From: Neptunomonas marina
GTDB taxonomy: Bacteria; Pseudomonadota; Gammaproteobacteria; Pseudomonadales; Balneatricaceae
Direction: 5' to 3'
DNA length: 64,000 bases
Assembly: GCF_004005935.1 (NCBI RefSeq)
Contig: NZ_SACQ01000003.1
Span: 1 to 64,000 of the forward strand
Below are positions 24,770 to 34,404 of the stretch, in pieces. The notes under the pieces were generated by a model. That model did not search any database. It was given only the letters and a program-made list of their open reading frames with translations, and was not told the origin of the DNA. How positions within the stretch are numbered: the first letter of the stretch is position 1; each line of letters starts with the position of its first letter. Position numbers and translations under genes: made by a program.

Positions 24770-26604
24770 TCTTCTGTATCTAAACCAAGGAAGCCGCCAG
24801 TCTGGTGGGCCCAAAGCTTGGCGTAGATGCCGCCTTTGGCCACCAGCTCTTGGTGGGAACCCTGTTCGACAATCTCGCCGCCATCCATCACGATCAGGCG
24901 ATCCATCGCCGCAATAGTCGAGAGCCGGTGCGCAATCGCGATAACCGTTTTGCCCTCCATCAACTGATACAAGCTCTCTTGAATCGCCGCTTCGACTTCA
25001 GAGTCCAGCGCCGATGTGGCCTCATCCAAAATCAAAATGGGCGCATCTTTAAGCAGCACACGCGCAATGGCAATACGCTGACGCTGCCCGCCAGAGAGTT
25101 TCACACCTCGCTCACCCACTTGCGCTTCAAAGCCAGTATTGCCGTTAGGGTCAGTGAGGTCATTGATAAAGTCTAACGCTTGCGCCCGCGTCACTGCGCT
25201 TAATAGCTCTGCTTCGCTGGCATCAGGACGACCATAGAGGATGTTTTCACGCACCGAGCGGTGCAGCAGCGAGGTATCTTGTGTCACCATACCAATCTGC
25301 TTACGTAAACTCTCTTGCGATACAGTGCTGATATCCTGCCCATCAATCAAAATACGGCCTGACTCAACATCGTAAAAGCGCAGCAGCAGGTTCACGAGGG
25401 TCGATTTACCTGCCCCTGAGCGGCCTACCACACCGATCTTCTCACCGGGCTTAATGGCAAGATCAAGCCCTTCCATAACGCCCGAGCCTTTCCCGTAGTG
25501 GAATGTCACGCTGCGGAAATCAACTTCACCTTGTGGCACTTCAAGCGCACGGGCATCGGGTTGATCAACCACTGATTGCGGCTTCGATAGCGTCGAGACA
25601 CCATCCACAATCGTGCCGATATGCTCAAACAGCGAACCGATCTCCCACATAATCCACTGCGCCATGCCGTTTACCCGCAAGGCCAAACTGACCGCCACAG
25701 CGATAACACCCACACTAATAGCATTTTCTGTCCATAACCAAAGGGACAGTGCTGCCACAGAGAACGCCAATGCATAGTTGATGAACTGGACCGAGAAGTT
25801 CAAACCGGTTACTAAACGCATTTGGCGATAAACGGTATCTAAAAAGCCGGTCATGCTCTCTTCGGCATAATCCGCTTCACGTTCCGTGTGGGCAAACAGC
25901 TTCACGGTTTGAATATTGGTGTAACTATCAACCACCCGCCCAGTCATTACGCTGCGCGCATCTGCCTGCTCGGTACTGATACGCTTAAGCTTAGGGATGA
26001 AATAAAGCTGGATACCGATATAGGCAGCAAACCACATCAGCATCGGAATCATTAAACGCCAGTCGGCCTGCGCCACAACAAAGACAATCGCCAAGAAATA
26101 GACCGTAACAAACACCAATACATCAAGCAGCTTCATCACCGCTTCACGAATGGAGAGGGAGGTCTGCATCATTTTGGTGGCAATACGCCCAGCAAAATCA
26201 TCGCTGTAGAACGACACGCTCTGTTTAAGCAGGTACTTATGGCTAAGCCAGCGGATCGCCATGGGGTAGTTGCCAAGCAACGTTTGATGGACGATCAAGC
26301 CGTGCAACAAGACAAGACCCGGTAGCAATACCAACACCACCAGCGACATCGCCAGTAATGTAGGCCATTCATCAGAGAACAAGGTTTCAGGTGATTGATT
26401 GACCAACCAATCCACCAAATCCCCCAGAAAGCCGAACAGAGTAACCTCGGCTATTGCGATCGCGGCAGAGAGCAGCGACATGATAATCAAGTAACGCTCA
26501 CAGCCTTGCGTGTAGTGGCGGCAAAAAGCGATGAGGCCTTTGGGGGGCTGCTCTGCCTCCCGGTCGGGAAACGGAGCAACCAAGCGTTCAAAAAACGCGA
26601 ACAT
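24766..26604 (-). CDS. ABC exporter, fused permease and ATPase
   Basis: A 612-aa MsbA/LmrA-type half transporter. The N-terminal membrane domain (about 35-330) has six helices. The nucleotide-binding domain has Walker A GRSGAGKST near residue 391, the signature LSGGQRQRIAIAR and Walker B ILILDEATSALD near 521. It belongs to the general export subgroup (lipid, drug or peptide); the substrate cannot be told from sequence. It lies 13 bp downstream of ndh on the same strand, so co-transcription is likely. Confidence 0.9.
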   Translation of the reverse strand: MFAFFERLVAPFPDREAEQPPKGLIAFCRHYTQGCERYLIIMSLLSAAIAIAEVTLFGFLGDLVDWLVNQSPETLFSDEWPTLLAMSLVVLVLLPGLVLLHGLIVHQTLLGNYPMAIRWLSHKYLLKQSVSFYSDDFAGRIATKMMQTSLSIREAVMKLLDVLVFVTVYFLAIVFVVAQADWRLMIPMLMWFAAYIGIQLYFIPKLKRISTEQADARSVMTGRVVDSYTNIQTVKLFAHTEREADYAEESMTGFLDTVYRQMRLVTGLNFSVQFINYALAFSVAALSLWLWTENAISVGVIAVAVSLALRVNGMAQWIMWEIGSLFEHIGTIVDGVSTLSKPQSVVDQPDARALEVPQGEVDFRSVTFHYGKGSGVMEGLDLAIKPGEKIGVVGRSGAGKSTLVNLLLRFYDVESGRILIDGQDISTVSQESLRKQIGMVTQDTSLLHRSVRENILYGRPDASEAELLSAVTRAQALDFINDLTDPNGNTGFEAQVGERGVKLSGGQRQRIAIARVLLKDAPILILDEATSALDSEVEAAIQESLYQLMEGKTVIAIAHRLSTIAAMDRLIVMDGGEIVEQGSHQELVAKGGIYAKLWAHQTGGFLGLDTED

Positions 26605-26617
26605 CTACATTCCTTAT

Positions 26618-27907
26618 CTAGTGCAATTTAAGTTTGGGCTTGATTGTACTGCCAATCTTGCGTGCAATCATGCTTAGCGTACCGCGCCACCAGCCATGAA
26701 TCGCAATCTGGTGCATGCGGTAAAGAGAGATATAAACAAAGCGGGCAACTCGACCTTCAACAAACATCGAGCCTTTGGTGAGGTTACCCATCAGGCTCCC
26801 CACGGTGCTGTATTTGCTTAGGTTAACAAGCGATCCGTAATCGGAGTAGACATAATCCTGCAACGGTTTGTTGTTCTCCTGTGCCAGGATATTACGATAC
26901 ACCAACGTCGCCATCTGGTGGGCAGACTGCGCTCTTGGCGGCACCCAACTGCCATCCGCTTGTTGGCAGCCGCAGCAGTCGCCGATCACGTAGATCGCCG
27001 CATCATCAACGCTTTGTAGTGTAGGTTCTACGAGAATTTGCCCCGCTCGGTTTGTTTCAAATGCGCCACAGGCTTGAATAAAAGGCGGCGCTTTCACGCC
27101 AGCCGCCCAAACCGTTAGGTCCGCATTGATCGCTTCCTCGTCTGCGGTCATAAACCCTTGTGCGGTGGCTTCGGTGATGCGGGTGTTCTCGCGCAGTTCA
27201 ACGCCCAAGCGCTGTAACTCTTCGCGGGCAGATTGCGCAATACGATCAGGCAGTGCTGGCAAGATGCGCGGACTGGCTTCAATCAGCATCACCTTGAGTT
27301 GATCTTTACGGATGCCCGACATGCCATACATACGCAGTAGCCCAACCACATGGTAAAGCTCCGCAGAAAGCTCAACACCCGTGGCTCCGCCACCCACAAT
27401 CGCTAAACTCAATGTCGCTTCGCTATCACCCTGATTAAGGCGCAAGAACTGGTTTAACAGCGCTTGGTGGAACTTACTGGCTTGTCGGTGCGAGTCTAAG
27501 AAGTAGCTGTGTTGGCTAACGCCCGGTGTGCCGAAATCATTGCTGACACTGCCTACCGCAAGCACCAGCGTGTCGTAAGCCAGCTGACGCGCAGGAACAA
27601 TCTCAACGCCCTCTTCGTCAACGATGCTGTCTAACTGAATGCGCTGGGCTTCACGATCGATCCCAATCATCGTACCTAATTGGAACTCATACCCGTGTGA
27701 TCTGGCATGAGCACGGTACACCACACCGTCGGTTTCAGTGTCGAGCGAGCCGGTAGCCACTTCATGCAGCAATGGTTTCCAGATGTGCGTGCGGCTACGA
27801 TCCACTAAGATGATCTTTGCGCGCTGCTTCTTACCTAATTTATCGCCTAGCTTAGTCGCAAGCTCTAAACCGCCTGCTCCGCCTCCTACTACAACAATCG
27901 TTTTCAT
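26618..27907 (-). CDS. ndh: NADH dehydrogenase type II
   Basis: A 429-aa flavoprotein that oxidises NADH and reduces quinone without pumping protons. Two dinucleotide-binding motifs are clear: VVGGGAGGLELATKLG (FAD, N-terminal) and IVGGGATGVELSAEL (NADH, about 165-180). IYVIGDCCG is the second FAD-contact motif, with an amphipathic, membrane-bound C-terminus. It feeds the quinol pool used by the two bd oxidases in this window, a combination that often works under low coupling conditions. Confidence 0.94.
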   Translation of the reverse strand: MKTIVVVGGGAGGLELATKLGDKLGKKQRAKIILVDRSRTHIWKPLLHEVATGSLDTETDGVVYRAHARSHGYEFQLGTMIGIDREAQRIQLDSIVDEEGVEIVPARQLAYDTLVLAVGSVSNDFGTPGVSQHSYFLDSHRQASKFHQALLNQFLRLNQGDSEATLSLAIVGGGATGVELSAELYHVVGLLRMYGMSGIRKDQLKVMLIEASPRILPALPDRIAQSAREELQRLGVELRENTRITEATAQGFMTADEEAINADLTVWAAGVKAPPFIQACGAFETNRAGQILVEPTLQSVDDAAIYVIGDCCGCQQADGSWVPPRAQSAHQMATLVYRNILAQENNKPLQDYVYSDYGSLVNLSKYSTVGSLMGNLTKGSMFVEGRVARFVYISLYRMHQIAIHGWWRGTLSMIARKIGSTIKPKLKLH

Positions 27908-28076
27908 CTTACATTTCCTTAAAATAGAGTCAGGCGAAAACGCTTATAAAAACGCCCTCGCCTGACCTATTTCATTGAAAATGCAGCTTACTCCTGTTAG
28001 ACGCTACAAATCTATACTCTGATCGACCTAACTTTAGGCGATTCATGCAACAGACCGTTGGTACTTTCGATCATAT

Positions 28077-28976
28077 TTATCGCGTGGCAAACATATCTGC
28101 GGCTAAAAGATAGTCGATCACGGCACGCGTGCGCGGCGGAATTTGACGCCGCGATGGATACACCAAGGAGAACACCACCGTTTCACTGCTGACCGAGGGC
28201 ACCAACTGCACCAAGCGTCCAGCGGCGATTTCACTATGTACCGTGGTGGGCAATAGCGCGCCAATCCCTAAACCATTGAGCACCATCTGCTGCATCATCA
28301 AAGGTGAGTTGCAGCGGTAGCAGTAGCGCGGCTCAATTTCGATATATTTACCGTGCTCTTGTAGCCCCACCACATTGATACTAGGGGTATGAAAGTTAAT
28401 CCAACTATGCTGGTGCAGATCAGCCAGTGTACTAGGTGTGCCGTGCCGCGCGAGGTACTCCGGGCTTGCAAACAAACCAAATGTTTCCTGATGCAAAACC
28501 CGAGCAATCACCGAGTCATCCCGAGGAACACCAATCCGTATTGCTAGATCGATCTGCTCGCTGATTAAGTCCAACCGGCTGTCATTGAGGATAAGGTCCA
28601 ACTCAACCTGCGGATAGTGCACCTGAAAATCTCTCAGTACAGGGAGTAAGTACTTGTGAGCGATGTCATGATTCATCGTAATCGCAACGCGCCCGCTGGG
28701 TACTTGCGCGGTGACCGCAGCCTCAACGCCACTTAAGATTTCAGGTAGCTGCCGCGCTTGCGCATACACCTGCTGCCCCTCTAGCGTGATCTTTAATTGC
28801 CGCGTTGAGCGCTGCAAAAGGCGCACGCCAAGGTCTTTTTCCAACTGGGCAACCTGCTCGCTAATTCGGGAACGGCTACTGTGCAGTTTACGCGCAGCAC
28901 CCGCAAAACTACCGCACTCCACCACCGTTGCAAACACCGCAAGCAAACGCAGATGGGAAAACTCAATTGTACTCAA
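28077..28976 (-). CDS. LysR-family regulator
   Basis: A 299-aa regulator with the HTH LRLLAVFATVVECGSFAGAA and SRISEQVAQLEKDLGVRLLQ, and the substrate-binding domain. It resembles the CrgA-like group that often stands divergent to a quinone oxidoreductase or NmrA-type gene. Here the gene in the divergent position is replaced by small genes and a qorB-like remnant (29788-30090). So its original target may have been lost from this site. Confidence 0.85.
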   Translation of the reverse strand: MSTIEFSHLRLLAVFATVVECGSFAGAARKLHSSRSRISEQVAQLEKDLGVRLLQRSTRQLKITLEGQQVYAQARQLPEILSGVEAAVTAQVPSGRVAITMNHDIAHKYLLPVLRDFQVHYPQVELDLILNDSRLDLISEQIDLAIRIGVPRDDSVIARVLHQETFGLFASPEYLARHGTPSTLADLHQHSWINFHTPSINVVGLQEHGKYIEIEPRYCYRCNSPLMMQQMVLNGLGIGALLPTTVHSEIAAGRLVQLVPSVSSETVVFSLVYPSRRQIPPRTRAVIDYLLAADMFATR

Positions 28977-29139
28977 AACCTGCCAGAGTCAATCCAATGA
29001 TAATAGCGCTAAGCATTGCGCATACCGCTCATTAATCTTAAATACAAATCGATTAGAAGCATGACTATGATTAATGGACGGCTAGCTAGGCCAACACGTT
29101 TTCAAACGTCTTTTACAAACCACCCTAGCCGCTAATATC

Positions 29140-29376
29140 GTGGCGCTCGTACGTGAACCTGCTAAAGCCGTGCATCTAAAAACCTTGGTACGAAAGTACG
29201 CAAAGCAAATTACAAACAGAGCGCAATGCTTGGCGATGCAAGCTTTGCTGGCATCTGAGCAAAACTATGTAGGCCACACCCATAAGTTGGCGAGTGATCA
29301 AGGCTTGATGCTGACAGCGTTAGCCGCGCAGATCACTGAACAAAGCAGTAAAGAGGTTCCTTACAGCAATAAGTAG
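29140..29376 (+). CDS. Doubtful small hypothetical gene
   Basis: A 78-aa frame with a GTG start and no clear ribosome site. The protein is helical and contains many Ala, Leu and Gln, with no known domain. The space from 28977 to 29416 otherwise holds nothing I can name. It may be chance; I keep it only because it is in line with the gene that follows. Confidence 0.25.
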   Translation: MALVREPAKAVHLKTLVRKYAKQITNRAQCLAMQALLASEQNYVGHTHKLASDQGLMLTALAAQITEQSSKEVPYSNK

Positions 29377-29416
29377 CAAACAACTCGAAAGAGAGACTAA
29401 TAGGAGTGATATTAAA

Positions 29417-29800
29417 ATGGATACCATTAATACAAAAGTGGAAAAATTAGATCTCAGCAATATTGTAAAGAAGGTGCAAGAAAAAACCGGTATGTCTGAA
29501 CGCCTTGTAAAAAGAGCAGAATCGCTTTACCGACAATTTCTGATTCTACATGCCAAATACCCAAACAATATTATTGTTCCACCGCACTTGGCGGACGAAA
29601 TGTGGCACGAGCACATTTTAAGCAGCAGAAACTATGTGGATGCATGCAATAACTTGTTTGGAGAGTACCTCCACCACCATACGGACGATACAGCCGACGT
29701 CCTAAGCCAAGGGTGGAAAAGCAGTAAGGAGCTTTATGCCTCTGAATTTGGTGTGGACTTATTAGAGCTGAGGCAAGTTGCCTCTCTATGCAGAGTTTAA
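29417..29800 (+). CDS. Small glycine-rich-domain-like (GRDP-type) protein
   Basis: A 127-aa protein that matches the domain found in glycine-rich domain-containing proteins of plants and bacteria. The signature DEMWHEHILSSRNYVDACN followed by LFGEYLHHHT is clear (about 68-95). AGGAG lies 9-10 nt before the ATG. The role of bacterial members is unknown. It overlaps the qorB remnant frame by 13 nt, and lies where the target gene of the LysR at 28077 would normally be. Confidence 0.72.
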   Translation: MDTINTKVEKLDLSNIVKKVQEKTGMSERLVKRAESLYRQFLILHAKYPNNIIVPPHLADEMWHEHILSSRNYVDACNNLFGEYLHHHTDDTADVLSQGWKSSKELYASEFGVDLLELRQVASLCRV

Positions 29801-30090
29801 AACTGTTTCTTTACGGCAAAAACACCAATGGCGTTAGAATATTTTTTAGTCACGCACGCCAAGTCGACCACAAACTCAAAAAGCCTAAAAGAACCCAAAA
29901 GAACCCAAAAGAGGAGTTTGCTGCGCTATTGGTAAATATTGGTCTGCCTGAAGGGTTTGCTGGTGCGTTAGCTGATGCTGAAGATCACGCATCACGTGGC
30001 TGGTTAGAGGATAACAGCCAAACACTCAGCCAGTTATTGGGGCGCAACACGACACCGCTGAGCAAAAGCATCAGCGAAGCGCTGCAGTAA
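29788..30090 (+). pseudogene. C-terminal remnant of a QorB-like NAD(P)H:quinone oxidoreductase
   Basis: The last 55-60 residues (from about 29922: EEFAALLVNIGLPEGFAGAL, then RGWLEDNSQTLSQLLGR) match the C-terminus of QorB/NmrA-like quinone oxidoreductases, which are about 285 aa. The cofactor-binding N-terminal 80% is missing. The first 45 codons of the open frame (to LKKPKRTQKNPK) do not look like the family, and the DNA there has a short AGAACCCAAA repeat. So this is a deletion relic, probably of the gene once regulated by the LysR at 28077. Expression of the short frame is possible but a functional enzyme is not. Confidence 0.75.
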
Positions 30091-30095
30091 CTCTT

Positions 30096-30125
30096 ATTGC
30101 TCTGCTTGCCTGCAAGCAGAGCAAT
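30096..30125. terminator. Hairpin after the qorB remnant
   Basis: Perfect 13-bp stem ATTGCTCTGCTTG / CAAGCAGAGCAAT with a 4-nt loop. It lies between convergent genes and can end transcription from either side. No T-run of note. Confidence 0.6.
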
Positions 30126-30143
30126 ACCTTATAACGGGCAGGC

Positions 30144-31049
30144 CTATTTAACGCCTAGGTGCTCTAGGTAAGTATCTAATACCAAGTTGAAGCGTGCGCC
30201 TTTGCGCGTAATCACCGAAAACTGCGTATCAAAACTAAACTCATCGGGGCACACTGCCCTCATCCGTTTTTCAGATACCCAGCGCTGGGCCAAATGCTCG
30301 GGCAAGTAGCCGATGTATTGGCCCGTTAGAATCAGGAAGGCAACCCCTTCACGGTCAGTGGCGGTAGCGGAGGTTTTCAGCGCTTGATAGCAAGATTTAA
30401 TCTCTGGCGTTTGCGCATAGGCAGGCATCACTGCATCCCATGCGGCAATATCAATGTGCTCGTCTGGCTGCGTAAATAATGGATGTGAATCCGCGCAGTA
30501 AAGCTGCGAACGCTCCCCATACAGAGGGTAATAGTTGAGCCCCGGCAATGCGCGCAGTGTTGGCACCACCCCTACATGAAGGCGGCCATCCAGTACCCCC
30601 AATTCGATCTCGCTAGGCGGAATCATGCGGATATTGATACTCACATCTGGCCCCTGCTGCTTTAAGCCTGCCAGCGCATTGGTGAGCGTCATATGCGGCA
30701 TTGTCACTAGGTTGTCAGTGATACCGATATTCAGTTCGCCCACCAACTGGGTGTGCAGAGTATTAACCTGCGTGCGAAAGGTTTCGAGGGATGAGAGAAG
30801 TTGCAAGGTGTAATCGAATACCTGTTGCCCCTCTTCCGTTAGCGCAAAACCAGAGCGGCCACGCTGGCACAACCGAAACCCTAAACGCTGCTCCAAATCC
30901 GACATCGATAAACTGATCGCCGAACGCGTGATGTTCAACGACACCTCTGCCGCCGAGAAGCCACCGCACTCAACAACGGTTTTAAAAATCCGCAACATAC
31001 GCAGATCCACATCGCCCAACTGGCCGGTAAACTTTTTCACTTTTTTCAT
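30144..31049 (-). CDS. LysR-family regulator of the TRAP operon
   Basis: A 301-aa LysR regulator, with HTH VDLRMLRIFKTVVECGGFSA and ISLSMSDLEQRLGFRLCQ. It is divergent from a TRAP transporter (gap 31050-31313, AT-rich). This arrangement suggests that it controls the transporter in response to its substrate. The ligand is unknown. The family binds T-N11-A sites in such intergenic regions. Confidence 0.86.
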   Translation of the reverse strand: MKKVKKFTGQLGDVDLRMLRIFKTVVECGGFSAAEVSLNITRSAISLSMSDLEQRLGFRLCQRGRSGFALTEEGQQVFDYTLQLLSSLETFRTQVNTLHTQLVGELNIGITDNLVTMPHMTLTNALAGLKQQGPDVSINIRMIPPSEIELGVLDGRLHVGVVPTLRALPGLNYYPLYGERSQLYCADSHPLFTQPDEHIDIAAWDAVMPAYAQTPEIKSCYQALKTSATATDREGVAFLILTGQYIGYLPEHLAQRWVSEKRMRAVCPDEFSFDTQFSVITRKGARFNLVLDTYLEHLGVK

Positions 31050-31313
31050 AAAAATTCTCGGCTTACACCACCATTAGCAACCACTAAAACACTCGATCAG
31101 ACGCGAATTCACGCAAATATCTTCTATCGCTAGTCAGATAACTGTAACAAACATTAGTCGTTTTTAAGTTAAGCAATTACTTACCTGAAAGAAAGAAATT
31201 TCATATTTAACCCTTTTTCTCCCCTGCGCATAGTAAGTCAAGCGCTACTTCAACACAGGTCAGCGCCGACAGAGACCAATATAAAAGATATAAATAATGG
31301 GGTCGTACCGATC

Positions 31314-32330
31314 ATGAAAAATACTATTAAAACGATAATTTCTGGTTGTGTTCTTGCAACATCTGTTTCCCTCAGCACAGCTCAGGCGGGCGAAGATTTC
31401 ATCTTTGCCCAAGCGATGACAACAGATCACATCTTCCACTCCGCCTCCGAAAAATTTATCGATAACCTCAAAGCCCGCCAATCGGCATATAGCCCTGAAT
31501 ACCACCCAGGTGGCGACTTGGGAGACTGGACATCTCAGTTCGAGCAGGCGATGCAGGGGGTTATTCCCATGACAATCACCTATGGCGCATCTGAGTTTGA
31601 TCCGCGCTTAGATCTAACATGGCTCGGTTATGTGGTAGACGACTGGGAGTCAGCACGTAAAGCCTACGGGCCAAATGGCCCCATGCTCAACGTGTACAAC
31701 GAGATCATGGCTGATAACGACCTTGTCGTATTGGGCTTGATTCCTACCGGCTTCGGCTCCATCACCATGCGCAAAGGCGTGGATAAAGTCCCAACCAACT
31801 TCCCAGAAGATGCGGCTGGCATCAAGATGCGCGTTGTACCAACGCCTTTGGCGATCGAGCGTTTTGCAAACTGGGGCTTCTCTGCCGTACCGATGCCATT
31901 CGCAGAGCTCTACACCGCCCTGCAGCTTGGTACCGTTGATGGCCGCGCCTTTGGCCCTGCGGTAGAGATCTGGCAGATGCGCGATGTGCTGCAAAGCTAC
32001 ATCCTCACGCGTGATTACTTTGAGCACGCGTTCTGGGTTGTAAACAAAGATTGGTGGGAAGATCTGCCAGAAGCTGAGCGTAATAAGATGCGTGCCGCTG
32101 CAGATGAGACGCTAGCTTGGGTATGGACAGAAGCAGAGCGTATCGATAACGGCTACCTGCAACAGGTGCGCGATTACGGCATCGACGTGGTTGAGCTAAC
32201 AGACGCGCAACGCAACAAAGCCAAAGAGCTGCTTTACGCCAACGAATGGCCTTACATGGAGAAGGTCGTTGGTTCTGAAATCATGGATATGATGCGCAAG
32301 ATCGCCGGCATCAACTTATCTGACGAATAA
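31314..32330 (+). CDS. dctP: TRAP transporter substrate-binding protein
   Basis: A 338-aa periplasmic solute receptor with a signal peptide (cleavage near SLSTAQAGE). The conserved carboxylate-binding Arg is expected in IKMRVVPTPLA. The C-terminal part (FGPAVEIWQMRDVLQSY and DRIDNGYLQ-like helix) fits the DctP family. It delivers an organic acid to the DctQM membrane complex, driven by a sodium gradient. The substrate is not clear from sequence. It is the first gene of a dctPQM operon. Confidence 0.92.
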   Translation: MKNTIKTIISGCVLATSVSLSTAQAGEDFIFAQAMTTDHIFHSASEKFIDNLKARQSAYSPEYHPGGDLGDWTSQFEQAMQGVIPMTITYGASEFDPRLDLTWLGYVVDDWESARKAYGPNGPMLNVYNEIMADNDLVVLGLIPTGFGSITMRKGVDKVPTNFPEDAAGIKMRVVPTPLAIERFANWGFSAVPMPFAELYTALQLGTVDGRAFGPAVEIWQMRDVLQSYILTRDYFEHAFWVVNKDWWEDLPEAERNKMRAAADETLAWVWTEAERIDNGYLQQVRDYGIDVVELTDAQRNKAKELLYANEWPYMEKVVGSEIMDMMRKIAGINLSDE

Positions 32331-32340
32331 ATTCACACGC

Positions 32341-32367
32341 GGCTCGCTGGCTTAACGCCAGTGAGCC
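32341..32367 (+). promoter_or_regulatory. Intergenic stem-loop between dctP and dctQ
   Basis: GGCTCGCTGGC (32341-32351) pairs with GCCAGTGAGCC (32357-32367) with one mismatch. Such hairpins after the first gene of TRAP operons commonly raise the level of binding protein mRNA over the membrane genes. That role here is inferred. Confidence 0.55.
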
Positions 32368-32398
32368 CTCTGCTATTCGTTTTGAAAGGATCCATGTT

Positions 32399-33061
32399 AT
32401 GCGCAACACTACCGAGCCCACCGAACGCACATCGGTTGGCGACACCAAAATTTACGACTACGACCCTAACCTCAGCAATCATCCTCTACCGCCCCACTTG
32501 CATGCTGTTGTCCCCGAGCAAAGCAGCGCACTGGGCCGCGTGCTGGTGCAATTCGAGCGCCTGTTAAACGGGATATTTTGCACACTCATGATAGCCGCAT
32601 GCCTTGGCCTTGCGTCTCTGATGTTTGTCCAGATTGTGCTGCGCTATGGTTTCGAGTCCCCCTTCACCGGCATCGAAGAAGCAGCCGTGCTGCTGGGTGT
32701 ATGGATCTATTTCTTGGGCATGGGATATGCCACCCGTCAGCGCGAGCATATCCACGGCGGCATCGTCAGCTTGGTGGTGCATGACCCTATCAAAGTCAGC
32801 ACTATTCGGTTTGTCGGCTCTGTGGTTTGTATGATCGCTGCCTGCATCTTCGGCTACTTTGCCTGCAAATATGCGTTTTTTGTCATCGGCAAAGGCCGCA
32901 TGAGTATCAACCTACAGTGGCCGCGTGGTCTTTGGAGCGGCAGCATGATTATCGGCTTCGCCATGATGGTGGGCTACTTCCTACTTGAAGCGATCAACGA
33001 ATATTTAGATCTATCTGCACGCATCAAACATGCGCGCAACGTGAAGGAGGCAGCCGAATGA
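32399..33061 (+). CDS. dctQ: TRAP transporter small membrane subunit
   Basis: A 220-aa protein with four membrane helices (from about residue 55) and the DctQ family patterns QIVLRYGFESPFTGIEEAAV and TRQREHIHGG. It has a soluble N-terminal extension of about 45 aa before the first helix, longer than usual. AAAGGA precedes the ATG. Its last 4 nt overlap the start of dctM, so translation is coupled. Confidence 0.9.
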   Translation: MRNTTEPTERTSVGDTKIYDYDPNLSNHPLPPHLHAVVPEQSSALGRVLVQFERLLNGIFCTLMIAACLGLASLMFVQIVLRYGFESPFTGIEEAAVLLGVWIYFLGMGYATRQREHIHGGIVSLVVHDPIKVSTIRFVGSVVCMIAACIFGYFACKYAFFVIGKGRMSINLQWPRGLWSGSMIIGFAMMVGYFLLEAINEYLDLSARIKHARNVKEAAE

Positions 33062-34359
33062 CTCTGTTTCTTATCGCAATGGCGATTGTCGTCGTTCTTA
33101 TCCTCATGGAGATTCCCGTCGCATTTGCGTTTGGCATCGGTGCTGTGCTGTTTGCCTACACAACCGGCAACAATATCTCCTTTCTTATCCCACACGGATT
33201 CAAAACAGCCAGTGGCTTTGCGCTGCTCGCGCTGCCGCTATTCATTTTTGCAGGGTTGTTGATGGCCGAAGGCGGTATATCCGAGCGGCTGCTGAACTTT
33301 GTTAACGCGATTGTTGGCCGCGTAAAAGGCGGCTTAGGTGCGGTAACCGTGCTGACCTGCGCCCTATTTGGTGCGATCTCGGGCAGCTCTTCAGCAGCGA
33401 TTGCGGCGGTTGGCCAAATTATGATCCCGCGGATGATTCGCGAGGGCTACCCAGAGGGCCACGCAACCGCGTTAGTGGCGTGCTCATCTGTACTCGCGCT
33501 GTTGATTCCGCCAAGCATCCCGATGATTGTCTTCTCGATTACTGGCGGTCTTTCGGTGGGTGCGGCGTTTTTATCGACGATTATTCCCGGCATCCTTCTG
33601 ACAGTTCTCTACTGTGCACTAAATATTTGGTTTGTCCGCGACAACCCCAACATCAAGCTTGAACCTGCGCTACCGCTGGGGCAGTCGGTTAAAAATATTG
33701 CCAAAACCGGATACAGCGCTTCGTTCGCGTTGCTCATGCCCGTTATTATTTTGGGCGCGATCTACAGCGGTATCGCAACACCAACTGAAGCGGCGGCAAT
33801 TGCCGTGATCTATGCCATCCCTGTGGGGCTATTTATCTACAAAGGGATGTCGCTACGCAGCTTGGGGAGCGTCACGGTACGCGCCGTAACAATGACCGGT
33901 TCGATCATGGCGGTGCTGTTCTTCCTGTTCATCATGAGCCGCGCCATGATCTTGGAGCAGGTACCAAAAGAGCTCGCCGAAGCGCTGTTGAGCTTCTCTG
34001 ATAACAAGTACGTCTTACTGTTTATGATCAATATTCTACTGCTGCTGATCGGCATGATTGTTGATGATATCTCTGGGAGCGTGCTGGCAGCGATTATCTT
34101 CTTGCCAATCATTACACAGCTTGGCATCGACCCGATCCACTTTGCTGCCGTTGTTGGCGTAAATCTAGGTCTTGGCAACGTATCACCGCCGTGTGCGCCG
34201 ATGCTCTACATGGCCGGGGGCGTCAGTAAGCTGTCGTTAGACCGCTATATCGGGCCGACGCTTAAGTTCCTTTGTTTGGGGCATTTGCCAATGGTATTTT
34301 TGGTGACATTCGTGCCGGATTTATCACTGTTCTTACCCCGCCTACTGATGGGCTACTAA
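33058..34359 (+). CDS. dctM: TRAP transporter large membrane subunit
   Basis: A 433-aa integral protein with about 12 helices, the channel part of the TRAP transporter. FAGLLMAEGGISERLL, GAISGSSSAAIAAVG and the SPPCAPMLYM motif are typical DctM. It overlaps dctQ by 4 nt and ends just before a strong bidirectional terminator. Confidence 0.95.
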   Translation: MTLFLIAMAIVVVLILMEIPVAFAFGIGAVLFAYTTGNNISFLIPHGFKTASGFALLALPLFIFAGLLMAEGGISERLLNFVNAIVGRVKGGLGAVTVLTCALFGAISGSSSAAIAAVGQIMIPRMIREGYPEGHATALVACSSVLALLIPPSIPMIVFSITGGLSVGAAFLSTIIPGILLTVLYCALNIWFVRDNPNIKLEPALPLGQSVKNIAKTGYSASFALLMPVIILGAIYSGIATPTEAAAIAVIYAIPVGLFIYKGMSLRSLGSVTVRAVTMTGSIMAVLFFLFIMSRAMILEQVPKELAEALLSFSDNKYVLLFMINILLLLIGMIVDDISGSVLAAIIFLPIITQLGIDPIHFAAVVGVNLGLGNVSPPCAPMLYMAGGVSKLSLDRYIGPTLKFLCLGHLPMVFLVTFVPDLSLFLPRLLMGY

Positions 34360-34362
34360 CCA

Positions 34363-34388
34363 AGAAGGCGCCAAACACGGCGCCTTCT
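34363..34388. terminator. Bidirectional terminator after dctM
   Basis: AGAAGGCGCC / GGCGCCTTCT perfect 10-bp stem with a 6-nt loop, followed by CTATTTTG. Genes on both sides converge here. Confidence 0.8.
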
Positions 34389-34404
34389 CTATTTTGATGC
34401 CAAG

